Assembly: GCA_006176705.1 (NCBI GenBank)
Contig: QRFJ01000007.1
Coordinates: forward strand, 3,955,840-4,019,839
Source of the DNA: Cocos nucifera
Lineage: Eukaryota; Streptophyta; Magnoliopsida; Arecales; Arecaceae
DNA: 64,000 nt
Direction of reading: 5' to 3'
In this document: positions 12,101 through 24,900 of the stretch, in pieces
How positions within the stretch are numbered: the first letter of the stretch is position 1
How the letters are laid out: each line of letters starts with the position of its first letter
Program-made: the position numbers and the translations under genes
The notes under the pieces: generated by a model
The model's database searches: none
Told to the model about the DNA's origin: nothing
Seen by the model: only the letters and a program-made list of their open reading frames with translations

Positions 12101-15083
12101 ATTTCATTTGAGAGACTGCTTAGCTGTCAGAAATCTACCTTTGAGTGGTACTGAATTTGGTAAAAACTAGTTTACTCTCTATGGTTTTTGTTTCCACTTT
12201 TAATTTTGTACAATCTTCCCTCAGCTAATGGACGGTCGGTATCTGCTGATATTTCTATTCAAATACACTTATGTCTCTACTGTTGTAATGCAAAAGACCT
12301 TAGACATGGATCTGTGAGTTGCCCGTCCATGAACATACCCTTATGACACTGCATAGGTTCCTAGAACAGCACTGGCGGTTGGGTGGGCTGCAGGTTAGCC
12401 GAGACTCAATTGGGTGATTTGAGAAGCCCTACAGTTTATAGCTACGAGTCTCTCTCTCTTTCTCTCTCACAAACATTATTTGAATTCCCTCGACACACAC
12501 ACACAAATATTATTTGGATTCCTGAACCTCATTCCCTCTCCCTGGTCTTGTTTTCATGTTTTAACATATATAACTGACAAGTAAATGCTAATTGGGCTGG
12601 CAGGTTGGGTCAAATCCATATAAATAAAATGGGTTGGGCATGGATTTTTTTTCTTTTTTTCCTTCAACCCGATTATAAAAATGTGAGTTCCAGGTTAAGG
12701 GCTTTTTATCTAAGTCAAATCTGACCTGGCCTGATGACCCATTACCGCTCACACAGGAGAAAGGCTAATCGTATATGAGCATTTACGTTTCATTAATTTT
12801 CATGATTTAGATTCATTAAATAAACCAAGACATACATAATTGAAAGTTGTATAGTTAAAAAAGATCAAAAGTTTTCATTTTAAAAATCACATATTATTTT
12901 CATTTCTCATTGTTTAGAAAAATTGGTTGTATGGTATTATTGGGGTGTAATAATGAATACTCACATTGCCTTCACTTAAACTATAGCTCCAACTTTTTAG
13001 AACTACGTAAAGTTTAGTACAACCCATCGATTCCAGCTTAGATTATAAAATTCTATCCTATACTGGAAAAAAAGCCACTTGTGAGGCTGCATATTTCTCA
13101 CTCTTGGGCCTCGACTTTGATTAATGGACATGTTTGAGAGGCACTAAAACTTAACACCTTCCTCCACGTTGTCACATAGATCTGATCTTTAATCAAATCT
13201 TACCTAATCTACTTGAGGTCCATCATCGTTCTTTTCTGTGCTTTTGCCTTAGTATTGTTCAATCTGATTGTTATATCGAGCTTCCCATAATCCTTATACA
13301 ATTCATACCTGGGATCCATGGTAATTTTCCTGTCTGCCTGTTTCTTTTCCTCTCGAGTTTTTGACCAGAACTTCTTTCTGTACTTAGAACATAGAAGAGA
13401 AATGGCTCATCATGTCCATTTAGATATTGGTGCTTAATAGCTTCTGATGGGTTGGTTGAAGGGGAAGGAAGCTGAAATGGAATATATTGAGCTGTGTCCA
13501 AACTGTTCATTAACAGCTTGATTAATTTGCAGTCCTAACTGACCGGGCTCCTTTTCAGTTTGATGTTCGGTCTGATCTTGAACACCACCCGGTCTGCAAG
13601 CACCAAAATGTTATAAATATTAGGTATCTTGTCTGGGTAAAAATAAAATCCAGTACTGGGCCAATAATTTGAGCAATATGCCTGAGGCTTTTTCTTCAAG
13701 GGTGGAAACCACTGGACTAGGATTAGGATTGGCTCTTATAATTATAATAAAGTGAAATTTGTTGAATTTTTTTCAGAATAGTGCCATGCTAAATTGAAAA
13801 TAAATGTCCAATAGCAAGTTGATCACATAAGGAGTTTGTACATGTTCACTCTTAAACAGTCAACAACATTTAATCATCTCTATAAATGTTCATTTCATAA
13901 CAAATAGTGGAAGAATTTAACTCATAACATGAGTTTGATCCTTCTATGCGGAAATTTTTGGTGTGCTTTTATATTATACTTGGAACTATGCTAGCATATC
14001 ATGCACTTGAAGGAATGCAACCCACATTTTAGATTTCCATTATGCATGTGAAGCCTTATGTGAATTTATTATCTCAATTAAACTTTAAGAAATAAGCTGG
14101 TTTGGTTATATTGATAGTTACCCTAATTATACAGGAGACTGGAGCCCAGATCGCGAAGCTTACTCTGCTGGAAAGCTTCTAGGCTAACTCAAACAAAGGT
14201 ATTGCACTGAAGTATCATTTATTGCATTTGTGTGTGCATGGTGATAGCCTTCTCCAGAATGTGAATTTTTTTAACAATCAACACAGGCTGATTTGCTTCT
14301 TATAAATGACAACAACAACTTACTTTCTTGTTACTGTTAATGTTTTAAACAACATCAGATCACATGTGCTATTATAAGCGCAGTCTACCTTTCCTGACTA
14401 AGCAGTTGATATTTTCATTAAATTGCTGGATGCCTGGTTTAAATTGGGCCTGGTATTTTATCATTATCTGAGATCATAAGAAACTCTTGTTCTTTTTCTT
14501 TTGTTAATTTATAGGTGTAGATGGTTCTGCATCTTTCCATGCCCGATAAAGAAGGAAAGTAGCTAATTATATAATTAAGACTTGTCCTACATATTTTGAC
14601 AGATCCCGAAATGTGAATGTGATGCATGCATGGGCTCCACCACTTGGACCACTTGTGTGCGCCTTTTTTTTGTTGTTCCATCCTGCTAACAGAGAATCCA
14701 CTGTCCTAGAATATCAGTGCTTCACATGAATATGTGACGCCTGATATGGTTACCATGGTCTTGACATAAATTAGTATCTTTGAACAAGTAAGCAATATAG
14801 AAAGAATAATTGCCGATTTATATTTTTGATCTTTAGGGAAATTAATTCTAAAAGATTCTTTTTGTGAGTGATGCTGAAAACAAGAAGTTGCAGTAGCTTT
14901 CATTATGTAATTTAGTGGTAATATATGCGTGTATGTGTTTTTACCATGGCCATTGACATAAATTGATATCTTTGTGCAAGTAATTAATAGAGAGAATAAT
15001 TATTCATTTATATTATTGATTAATTATAAAAGATACTTTTTGTGAGGGATGCCAAAAACAAGAAGTTATGTGATCTAGTTGTG

Positions 15084-15116
<33 letters not shown>

Positions 15117-15274
15117 TGTCTATGTGTGTATTGCCTTTTTCATGATGAGCATGCTATTCACTTTATAAGTTGTCTCAGCAGCTTTCAAATCTGAGAATCA
15201 GGACACGGAGACCACGCTCCTTGTTAAAGCTTGTGACATGTGGAAGATGCCTTCGTGCCAGATCTCCTAGGTAA
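6101..15274 (+). CDS. STICHEL-like protein (DnaX/clamp-loader-like AAA+ protein), 6 exons, 1216 aa
   Basis: Exons: 6101-8146, 8851-9070, 9336-9896, 10974-11637, 14135-14198, 15179-15274; all junctions are GT-AG and the total is 3651 nt. STICHEL proteins resemble bacterial DNA polymerase III gamma/tau subunits; in Arabidopsis the founder controls trichome branching. The N terminus (MTRAVRSNFL, HVHLTNCIHLKNHMH, then SLRDPS) resembles STICHEL-like 3/4. A basic NLS-like run lies at about 251-265. The AAA+ module starts near residue 452: Walker A GPHGTGKT at 488-495, zinc cysteines C507/C516/C519/C522, a Walker B-like VDDCH at 568-572, and an SRC motif at 611-613. A helical segment beginning SKEDMEKL follows near 757. 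The C terminus (LRIRTRRPRSLLKLV...) is the conserved family end. The start is ATG 6101; an earlier TTG at 6095 in the same frame is not a start. Intron 4 is about 2.5 kb. Confidence 0.92.
10060..10262 (+). repeat. Partial duplication of the end of exon 3 plus adjacent intron, inside intron 3 of the STICHEL-like gene
   Basis: Sequence at about 10068-10140 repeats 9848-9925: tatcaagaaggcaggctgaa followed by ttcagtcagcctag mirrors the exon 3 end. Similarity continues weakly into intron sequence (ttctttgaata appears in both). The splice donor in the original (ctg|gtaaga) has become ctagtagga in the copy, so the GT is lost and the copy should not splice. Boundaries are approximate. Confidence 0.7.
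10480..10650 (+). mobile_element. Probable tRNA-derived SINE
   Basis: The body gtctcctggtggttgcttgg is followed by gtgacctgggttcaaatccg. The latter carries a good RNA polymerase III B box (ggttcaaatcc at about 10529-10539), with a weak A-box-like stretch upstream. The element ends in an A-rich tail (about 10632-10646). The word cttgttt occurs just before (about 10466) and directly after the tail, a possible 7-bp target-site duplication. It lies inside intron 3 of the STICHEL-like gene. The family is not identified. Confidence 0.55.
14749..15105 (+). repeat. Tandem duplication of about 190 bp within intron 5 of the STICHEL-like gene
   Basis: taccatggtcttgacataaa (about 14750) recurs as taccatggccattgacataa (about 14942). 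Both are followed by tatcttt-g-caagtaa, gaataatt, aaagat-cttttgtgag and aaacaagaagtt in the same order. The two copies are moderately diverged. Confidence 0.75.
15087..15114 (+). repeat. (TG)n microsatellite
   Basis: An uninterrupted run of about 13 TG units sits in intron 5 of the STICHEL-like gene, about 65 bases before its last exon. Confidence 0.9.
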
Positions 15275-18052
15275 ATTCCCCATTTCATATTCGATTAGCG
15301 TCTGTGATGTATAAGACATATCTGCATTGTTGCAGTTGTCTTACATGTATTACTTAGTTCTCTTTTTTGACTTTGTTATGTCAGTCATTTTAGGAAATTT
15401 TGTACATTCGTCAAAAAGTGAGAGAATGAAAAATGAAATCCATATTCTTTTATGTTAAAGTTTGCAAATATGCCTCTTATTTTTATCATTTTGGGAAGAA
15501 ACTGGTGAAGGGAAGTCCGTATTTGATGTTTTCTGCTTGAGCTCAACCTGAATCAAGACTACATAAAATGATATCTTACCTGCTGATGCATGCTTCTTAA
15601 TTTTTTTATGCTTTATAAGAAGGGGTCACAATATATTCTGAGCTGAACACATCAAGCTCGTGTAAGGTTTTTCATGTTGGAGCTTTGGAAAAGTCGGAAT
15701 CCCCAGTCCAAGTTCAGTTAAGAACTCCAAACCTATTTCAAATTTTTATATGCAGGTGATATATAGTGTTTTAGCTCTCACAATATTTGTGTTCCTATAG
15801 TTCTGTCTCCACACGTTAATGTATCCCTGATGGACCGTATTTAATATGAGAAATGAACTGATTCAGCACTCTTGTGTCAGCTGTGTATATATCTGTTTAA
15901 CATCAAATGGCCAGGTTCATCATGAAATGCTAATTTTGGGGAAGTGTTTCCATGTGTTTTCAGCCCCTTGGTTGCCATCGAATCTGCAGGGAATTTCCTT
16001 GTCTGTGTATGATCGCTAATATCTGTTTGGCTGCTTCCCTCAGCTTCAAATTGATAGCTGAGCAATGAATCAACTCATTGCTGAGCCTTCCCTGTTATCT
16101 CGATCTTAATTCAACGAGGGAAAATTTTCCATCAAACTCAATGCTTACCGAACCCAAGGTCATCCTTACCACCTTCAACATGAGCTTCTCTTAGTTCTTT
16201 ACCTGCAACACTCAACATGAGCTTCTCTTAGTTCTTTACCTGCAATATACTCAACCTACTAGTAACAGTGCCAGGCATTGATCTGCCAACCTCCGATTGC
16301 CTAATGACAAACTCTTGCTTCTATGCTGTTTATGGTAAGGATTTTAATCCGAATCTCCATCGAGGGAGCATTGAGACAGGATTAGATCCAATGATTGTTT
16401 GAAACATGTATATTTTAATTCTCATATGGTTGAGCATGATTCAAGCTTATTGTCATCTGGGCTCAAACGTCTCAGATCAATTGACAGCTTTAATTCCAGC
16501 AGACGATAAATTTATGTTCTGATTGGAGTATCTCAACATGAGAGGATATTTGGAGAGGTGCTTGTGGTACGCGAGTTGTGCTTCATTTTGGAGCAACGTT
16601 TCGGTCAGAGAATCCAAATAGGACGAAGTTAGGATAAAGCAGTGGTGATTCAGGACCTCATAAGCCTGCATGGTGTTGATGGCAGGTGCAAAATACCTGA
16701 ATAATGATTCAGTTCGGTGGTTCATTAATATTTTGTTTTCTTCAGGTGCTTTATCCAAACGATGCAAATATCATTGTTATGGACCACTTACCTTATGTTA
16801 GCCTTTTGATAATTTGGTTTTTCATGTTTATCTATTATATGTTTGTCATTCTACAACGAGATGAGCCAAAGAAGATCACCATAATTCAAGCATCTCATCA
16901 CCTTGAATTTCTATTTAAAGCCTCATCCTTTGATATTAGTTTCCATGAAACAATTTTGATGTGCTTTCTCAGGTTCTACTGGTTTTAAACTCTTTATTAT
17001 TATTATTATTATTATTTTCAGTAGATTTCCATTAAATTTGATTATTCTAGATTGACGAACAAGGTCTCTTCCTGAATATATGCACACCATGGGGAATCCT
17101 ATGGAATACCAATGGCAAGTTGTCCAATACTGGGATTAAAGAGACGAGGCATAAGCTGATCCTTGGTCCACAGGCCTAATCAATTTAACACACATCAATC
17201 TTTTTACTTACAGTTGTATAGCTTCCTCTTGTTATTATTTTTTAAAATTTGCCCCAACCTCTTTTAGTAAGATAACAGTTGTGATTGTTCTCTTCCTAGT
17301 GTATATCAAATTTCACTTTCTTCCCCCTCTTTTTCACTTCCTTCTAGATTCCGCTGTGGTTTGTCCTTGTTTCTAAAGTCTTATATATGTGCTTGTTAAA
17401 CCAGAAATCCCACCTGGTGTCCCTGTAACTCTTCATCCTTCAATTGACATTGCATGCAAGTGCGATCCTATTCCTTTTTCATTGTAATATTTTCTTTACT
17501 TCTTTGTTCCACTGGATTCCTATTCCTATGTGTTCCTTTAAGCTATAACATCATAGGTTGATTTGAAAGCTATAGATTCACTGCAACGTTAGATGGTTTG
17601 CGAGCAGGATTTTGATGAGACGGATCATGTATTATGTAATCAGACTATAAAGTTATAATCAAATTCTCTTCAAAAGAGTTGAAGGTGATGATACACTCTA
17701 GTGCTATAGAATTACCAGACTTATATAAAGGCGTTTTCCTTTTTTTTTTTAAAAAAAAAAAATTAAATAAATATCAGCAGTAGCTAATGAAGTCATAATG
17801 AGCTCACAAACTGTGGCTTTGTACTGAATTGTGGTCGGGTGCATCAAGGTTGGTAATTTTTGTGAGGCAAGTAAGTGATAACAAGTTTTTATTTTTTTTT
17901 CTTTTCGTCTTTTCATTGTGAGGCTCAGGATGATACATGCCCATATATAACATTAAGCACCATAAGGAGCAGTCGCTGCTTTATTATATGCCTGCGTAGG
18001 ATTTAGGCAACCAAGTATAGAGAGATGTCAGCAAACAAAGGGTACGTCTCAT
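15275..18052. other. Intergenic region between STICHEL-like and RING-H2 genes
   Basis: The first part is the 3' UTR of the STICHEL-like gene. A 37-bp direct tandem duplication (beginning tcaacatgagcttctcttag) spans 16175-16248. An (ATT)n run lies at about 16991-17018. A T8-10/A10 homopolymer pair lies near 17741-17761. No coding frame is recognisable on either strand. Confidence 0.5.
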
Positions 18053-19194
18053 CTAACGATAGGAACCAGGCAGCGAGTAGATTACCCAATTGAGAGCCTC
18101 CTCCATTGCCCTTAACAGCCTGATGAAGTCCGCAGCCAAATCGTCATCACCACCCCTATTATTGCTACCAATGTTACGTGCTAACGTGGTCTCCCTTCTC
18201 TCATAAAGCACGTACCTACAGACCGGGCAATTTCCCTGGCCCTTCACCCATGGAACCAAACAGTCATTATGGAACATATGGTTGCATGGAGTCATCATTA
18301 CTTGCTCGTTGGGTACGAATGTCTCCAAGCAAACGGTGCACCGCTTCTCTTCATCCTTCTCATCATCTTCCTCATTAGCTGATACATTGCTGCTTCTCCT
18401 GCTGAAAATGCCTCGCTTCCATGCCCTCCGCCTGGGGTAGGGAGGATTATAAATATGCTTCCTGATCTTTTTCATGGCTTTCTTGAACTCCTCCTCGCTT
18501 AGGCCGGGGTCCTCCGGCCCTGACGCCGGCCCTAGGTGCCACTCTCCCCGGATCCGTGGCGGGGATTCTTGGATAAACTGTCGAAGCCTTGGGTTCACCC
18601 TATCCTCCCCTTCACCATGAACAATAAGGATCCGTGCCGGCGAATAAGGTTGTAATGGAAAGCTGATCGAAATTGCTTAATGGTTAGATGGATGCTTAAA
18701 TTATGATATTTCATAATTGTATATATTGTCTTTTTACTTGGTAACTATAAGGTATCATAGCAGGTTATTATTTAACAAGCAAAATATATCTACATCATTC
18801 ATGTCTTGAACAAAAAAAAAAAAAAAAACCTTCTAAACTTTTAGTCTAAAAATTTCCTTTCCTTTTTTTTTTTTTTTGAAATTTAAAACCTTGAAACAGA
18901 GCTTAAGCATGAGAAGCACCATAAGCGTGGTCATGGTATAATAGGTAATCTTATGGTTTATACCGGGTTAAGCCATAGGGTCCAGTCCTCACTCTTTCCT
19001 CGAACAATCTCCAAGGAGCATGCATACCCCTATCTTCATCCTGGAATGTTACCAAAGAAGGTAGATTGATCTTAGAAATCTTTGGTGATAATAATATATT
19101 ATGGAGAACAAACCTACCAGCCGAGGATATAGAGTCGGGGGAACGATGGTGTAACAGTTCCAGGGTCGATCAGGATCAGGAGAGGAGTTGCCAT
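18053..19194 (-). CDS. RING-H2 finger protein, probable E3 ubiquitin ligase, 2 exons, 228 aa
   Basis: Exon 2 is 18053-18662; proposed exon 1 is 19118-19194 (ATG at 19194, donor G|GTAGGT, acceptor gatcag). The join is in frame and total coding length is 687 nt. RING-H2 zinc ligands are complete: C134, C137, C152, H154, H157, C160, C171, C174 (C-x2-C-x14-C-x-H-x2-H-x2-C-x10-C-x2-C). Such domains recruit E2 enzymes to ubiquitinate targets. Ahead of the RING are a basic segment (PPYPRRRAWKRG) and an acidic run (EEDDEKDEEK). After it is a predicted helix (DLAADFIRLLRAMEE). No membrane segment is obvious. The open frame of exon 2 continues upstream of a GTG at 18598 to a TAA with no ATG, which is why an upstream exon is needed. 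Exon 1 is the weaker part of the model. Confidence 0.8.
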
Positions 19195-21982
19195 GATCAT
19201 TTCCAGCTCTCATCCTTCAACGACGGTTGGAACCCCAATCCCTGGCAATGTGAAAGTGGATGCTTTAGCTCTATGGTCTCGTTTTTATCCTCTGTGGGTG
19301 CACAAGAATCTGCTTTTCTTTCCACTTTTGATGACCACTGACTTGAGGCACTCAAAAAGCAGTATTCTCCTTCGACCGGTGGATGCTCCATATCTTTATC
19401 AAATGTCTCTGCGAATATTAAATCAAATTCTGGAAAGAAGCTTCCATGTAACAACAAAAGTTATGCCATGAGATGCCATATTTATATATATATATATATA
19501 TTAATGATCTTTCGTAGCTACCTACGTCTTGAGCTTGAACTGATCTTTTCCTTGTACGTACTATATATTCGAAAGTTGTCTAGCTATGAAGAGATGACTT
19601 AATTATATCGATCATTTCTTTCTTTCTGTACGATACTAAATTGATAGATAGACCTTCATAAGTGCTACAACATGTGGTGCATTAGAATTCATGGTTATGA
19701 ACCTGGATACTTTTTGTTTTTTTGATCGAAAGAGCTCGGGGCCATCCACTGGGATTGGTTCTTTTCTAGATAACCTCTAACCACCAAACTTTTGGTAAAG
19801 GTGGGATTCAATTCTAATTCATTCGGTACAAATTGGATAAGCGAGCACCTTTGAGATGCTAATTTATCTCACATCGTACATAATGGTATTCCTCTCATCC
19901 TCCCGTTTTTCTTTCATCGAAAGCCTCCTTTTTCCTTAAAGAACGCATGCCTGCAAACAACGGGCACCTGCCCTGTTCCTTCGCCCATGGAGCCAAACGA
20001 TCATCACCGCTTGCTCGTTGGGTACAAAGATGTCCAAGCAAATCGTGCACCTCTTCTCTTTCCATGGGATAAATACTTCACGCGCTTCCCCAACTTCCAT
20101 GCAGCTAGCATACTTTGAGGTGGTGAAGGCGAAGCGCACGCATCCTCTCCCTCTCTCATATATAAAATTAATATAAATATAATAAAAAATACTAAAAAAT
20201 AACACATCATATCAACCTAAGTCACATCCTTCAACAGCTGTTGGAATTTGGAAGTTGGAACCCAGTTGAAATGAACAACAGTTTTATGCCCTTCGTTTTA
20301 TCATGCGTGGATGTACGAGATTCTACTTTTGCGGAGTAATGAGCACCGGCTTGAAGCACGTGGAAGGGGAAGAAGAAAATTCTATACAGATATATAAGAA
20401 AAAAACGGGAGGAAGAAGAAAGAAAAAAAAAAAAAAGAAAACCTTCCCGCTTATCCTTGTATGGGCCCGGTTTGGGCTCAGAGTCATGCAACCTCAAGAA
20501 TCTGGGCAAGAGCTCTGTGAATTTTGTTTTTGTGATCTAGGTTTTTTTGGGTTAAAAAAAAAAAAAAATGGTGCGTGGGTACTGATGTTTCCTTGTGGAC
20601 AGAAGATCTCCATCTACATGCTGGGTGAGCCGTCCCGTCTCATTGGACTTGCAGGGGTTCCATGCCGACTGGATGGACCTCAAGTTGGTATGGATGTGAA
20701 ACGCATCTATTTACTGAATATAAAGATGGAACAAGGTTTAGTTGACATTTGCACCCTTACAGGTTCCACTTCCAGATCCAACTCTAATAATATCGTAAGA
20801 AATGCAAAATATGAATCAAATCGAGCGAATTAAGACTTTGGGATTGGATAATTCAACCGACCAAGTTCAGAGCCATGTCACCGAAATAAAGGGTTTTTTT
20901 TTTTTTTTCCTCTCTCTCTCTCAGGTTCGGATATTTTTTGTGTACTTATCAGGTTTCATTTGATCAAACTCATCAGGCTACAGTGCAGTCAACAGCCACG
21001 CACAAAAGAATATAACAACAATAATCACGCTTCTAAGAAAACCTTTTCTAGAGTAATGTCAAACATCACAAAATGATTTAAGCATAATAAATAGATTCCA
21101 CAATCCAACACCCCCCCGGCCCCTTCCTCCCAGGGTGCAAACAAATTCAGATATCAAATCCTAAATGTATATAATTATTTGAATAAAACTGAGATCGAAG
21201 AGAGAAGCATGAGCACACATACGGAATCAATTTAGGGCAGTATCCCGACATTTCTGCTGCCAGGTGTAGCCCAAAAAAATTAAAATAGCGAGTGACATTT
21301 CTGACTTGGAGTACAACCACAACATTATTTTTCTAGCAAGGAATGATGCTCCACCGCTCGCATCTTGCCAGTTCACTCTTTCTAACGTATACAATATTTT
21401 TAAGGAAACGACTAACCTATAATTTGATACATTTTAATTAAGTTTGATAAACAAAGGGCCGGCCATGTTTCAGTATAATGCAAATGGATGCCCCATTTGC
21501 CATCAGACTCTCATCATCCAAATTATAGTCCGTGTACATAACCATGCAATTGGAAAGGTGGAAGCTGATAAGAAAAGAGCAAGCCATCACGAACAGCAGA
21601 ATAAGAACAGAGAAGGCCACCCCATTCTGATCTACAAAATTACAATAATCTAAGAGTAGACTTTGATCATAAGGCTGCTGTCATGCAGCAAACCATTTTA
21701 ATCTACAAACAACTTGAAAACTAAAATTCCTTCCATACACAACATTGGCCAGAAAAGAATAAGGAAAGAATATTCAAGTCACAATATTTTTTCCTAAATA
21801 AACACTTTCTAAGTTCTCCTGCTTACAAACTCTGGAGAACTATATTCCACACCTCCCAATCAAACGTAATCAAGGAACCAGACGCCCGCAATGGCAAGAA
21901 TAAGTGAAACTGAAGCCATCATTACCCCCATATTTTTAAGGGAGAGAGAAACTCCAGGTTTTGCCCAGCAAGCTCTAACAAT
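19195..21982. other. Intergenic region around the RING pseudogene
   Basis: Apart from the RING copy this holds only low-complexity DNA: (TA)n at about 19483-19500, A-rich 20398-20442, T-rich 20893-20910, and a C8 run near 21112. The frames at 20303-20833 and 19066-19471 resemble nothing known and are broken by homopolymers. Sequence just below 21983 is probably the 3' UTR of the Mpv17 gene. Confidence 0.5.
19944..20066 (-). pseudogene. Decayed tandem copy of the neighbouring RING-H2 gene
   Basis: The - strand reads KEKRCTICLDIFVPNEQAVM, closely matching the intact gene's RING start, and then loses frame. Against the intact gene it lacks 28 bp, including the codons for C152, H154 and H157. 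In the intact gene the lost piece is bounded by a direct repeat AGTCAT (18262-18267 and 18290-18295), which points to slippage or recombination. A second match (catccttcaac--c-gttgga at about 19210-19235 and 20225-20250) suggests that 5' flanking sequence was duplicated in the same orientation. The copy cannot make a RING finger. Confidence 0.8.
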
Positions 21983-24900
21983 TTATCTGCTCATAGTTGT
22001 TGACAAGTAAAAGTTCCAGAAAATGGAGCAGGAGGACATGAATGCAACACGAGCAGCCAAAGGAACCACCCTGAAAGCATGAGGTATCAGCACCAGGATG
22101 GCATTCAAGAGAAAAAACAGTTTCCATCTGATCAACTACAGAGCAATGAATTTAAGAGAAAAAAGGAATGAAACCTATGGACGTTTCATTCGAGGAATGT
22201 TTCACATGCAAAGAAGCAAATTGCTGCTTAGTGACAGCAATGCTATCTAAGTTATATGTTGTCTTAACCTAACCAATTTGGGCTCCATTACAGATATAGT
22301 TAAGATGGTTACTATGAAGAAGATAGACTTTTTTGCAGCCTCCATTTCTTCAACAGAATTCCAGCACTGCAATAGTTTGGGAGACCAGAACACAAGGCAT
22401 CCCTCAGTTTCCCACCAAAACAAAATCCCATTTCAGCCATCTTAGGAGGATCTAGGTAACTGTAGGCTGATGTGGGGTACTACATGATCTATGCAGCTAT
22501 ATATTCACATTGCGAAACTAGCGCAAGCACATTTTATTCATGAAAAATGTATATTTAGAACATCATAAAAATAACTAATCTAGGCGAAGTGGTTATTGTT
22601 ACTTGATAAATCCTCGATATAAAAAGGACTCCAGACAGTTCAAAGCATCTTCCAAGTATCATAATGGTAACTATCTATCAACCAATAAATTTATAATACT
22701 CGATCTTAGTCTTAAGCTGAAGTTAGTGGAACATCATTCATCACTTCTGTTCATAAAGCATTGTCCAAGCCAAGGTTTGCTATCTTGGTACTAGAACCCA
22801 TGCTGATAACATCTTGATATAGTGTTGGCAAGCCTGGTATGGTGTCAGTTCAGTGTACCAACACCCGGTACACTTTCTATACTGCAATGGTTCAGTATTG
22901 GTACAGGATGGTATATGCTCAAAACGCATTGGTACCGACTGCTACGGCATATGATGGTCCAAAACATTGAACTGTTAGGGGTCTTTTCTTCCCCTTGTCT
23001 ACTTGCATCAACATGTTCTGCACCACTAATAAAAAGAGCAAAACTTCCTCAAGATTATTGGCATACAGTGTGACTTTTGTATCCTCTTAGCTAATGATCA
23101 TATGTCAATAGTAAAAATATTTCAATAAGAACCATTGCCAAGGGCATTGCTGCGAACCCTAATTGGTAGGAAACTTGTATTAACCAACAAAAACAGGATG
23201 GAATCAAGGGAATCCAAAAAAAAAAAAAACTAACCATGTACCCTTTTCTGCCTCACAAATTATGAGATACGCATTTTCTTTTGCAAATGGGATCCACCAG
23301 TTGAAATGTCACCAGGGCAAATATGTGAACTTAACAAATTGCCATATGAACTTTCATATAAGCAACAGTCAAAGTCAATGAAAATACATAATTCAACTTC
23401 TAGGGCAACCAGAGGGACTATAATGTGCTAACAACTTGCCCCGACTGACTGCATGAACAGGTATCAGAAGAGCTGAATTTGTAGGACACATGAATAGGCA
23501 TGCTCAGGTAGACATCTATATATGCCTATAGACAAGCAGAACAGGTCTCACATACTTTAATATGAAATCCAAAATAAAATGCAAGGATCACCAAATCATA
23601 TACATGCAAGTGTAGTCTACTGCACCATCATTACATGGTTCTATTAGTTGGTGATTACCAAATGACAAAAAGAATGCAGTTCCATAAGTAAAATGTTTAA
23701 CAATGAACATGTTTTTATTTTGTTTGTTTAATGATTCTTAAACATTAGGCATGCCAATATGAGACTAAATGTCTGTTATCAAGGACTTACTGATGTTCAG
23801 CTGAAACCACAGACACATTTAAAGATACATAGAAACAAAGATTTTAGGAGGTATTCTGGCATGTGTTAATCCAAAAAAACTACTCCAAGTTTCTGCATGG
23901 TATTGTTACAGCAAAAAGCAAACAATAAGTCAGATCATTTTTCTTAGTTTTGACATAAATAAGGAACCAAAGTCTTGACATAGCGAAAGATCTAATTGAT
24001 TGAAATATCAATTAGTTTGAAAAATTTTGGAATATTTTAGATTACTTCATACTATCACCACCATTATGCTGAAACAATATTTCAAGTTCAAAGGGTCGGA
24101 AGATTACCCAAAATTAAGTATCGAAACAGGAATCCAAAACCTAAAGCCTGCATAACGACAAATTGAACACAAAAAGTCAGTGAATTATTTCTGATTTATC
24201 CTACCATCAAAAAAATATAGATATAGAAGCTCCTCACCGTAGAAAAGTGTAGGAAGAGCATCCTTTTGATACTTTGAAGGTAGCTGCGATAATTTCCATA
24301 GCCATAAATTATTCCATGCAAAAACAACAGCAATAACACATGGACCCAGTACAATCTGGTTTAGTAAAACCTGAAGGGAAAAAAAAAATGAAGCTCATCT
24401 GAAAAAACAAATATTTATGCTTCCAAGAAACTGGCAAAGGAAGTCCTACATAATGCCATTACATTTTCAGTACTAGAGCTCAAAATACATTACCTTAATT
24501 GACAGATTTACAAGTGTTTGCTTTGGCATACAACGATCAAGGAATTGATACCATGCATGAGAGCCTGGCCCATAAAGAAGAAACCCATAGGAAGCCATGC
24601 GTAGAGCACGAAGCCAATCATGTGACAGGAGCACTGATGTGATGTCCTATGAATAAAATTTATTGACAATACTCAGACATGACTCCAAACACAATAGAGT
24701 AATTAGTAATAAGATCTTATATCATAAACAAATAACTAGGACGAGGGATTCATATGAATGTAAGGATTATAATCCAAGAAAGCTTACTAGAAATTCTGGT
24801 TTGCAACATAGAAGCCAATATTTCAGTTTGGAAAATGTAAGTGTATACCATACTAATGGAAGATCAGGCAATCAACACTTTAAAAAAAAAAAATAAAGGA

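Noticed and set aside
18053..18598. RING-H2 protein starting at 18598
   Set aside because: The codon there is GTG, and the frame continues upstream with plausible coding sequence (SPARILIVHGEGEDR); an upstream exon is more likely.
20303..20833. 176-aa + strand frame after the RING pseudogene
   Set aside because: It runs through A-rich homopolymers, has no known domain, and partly mirrors low-complexity sequence.
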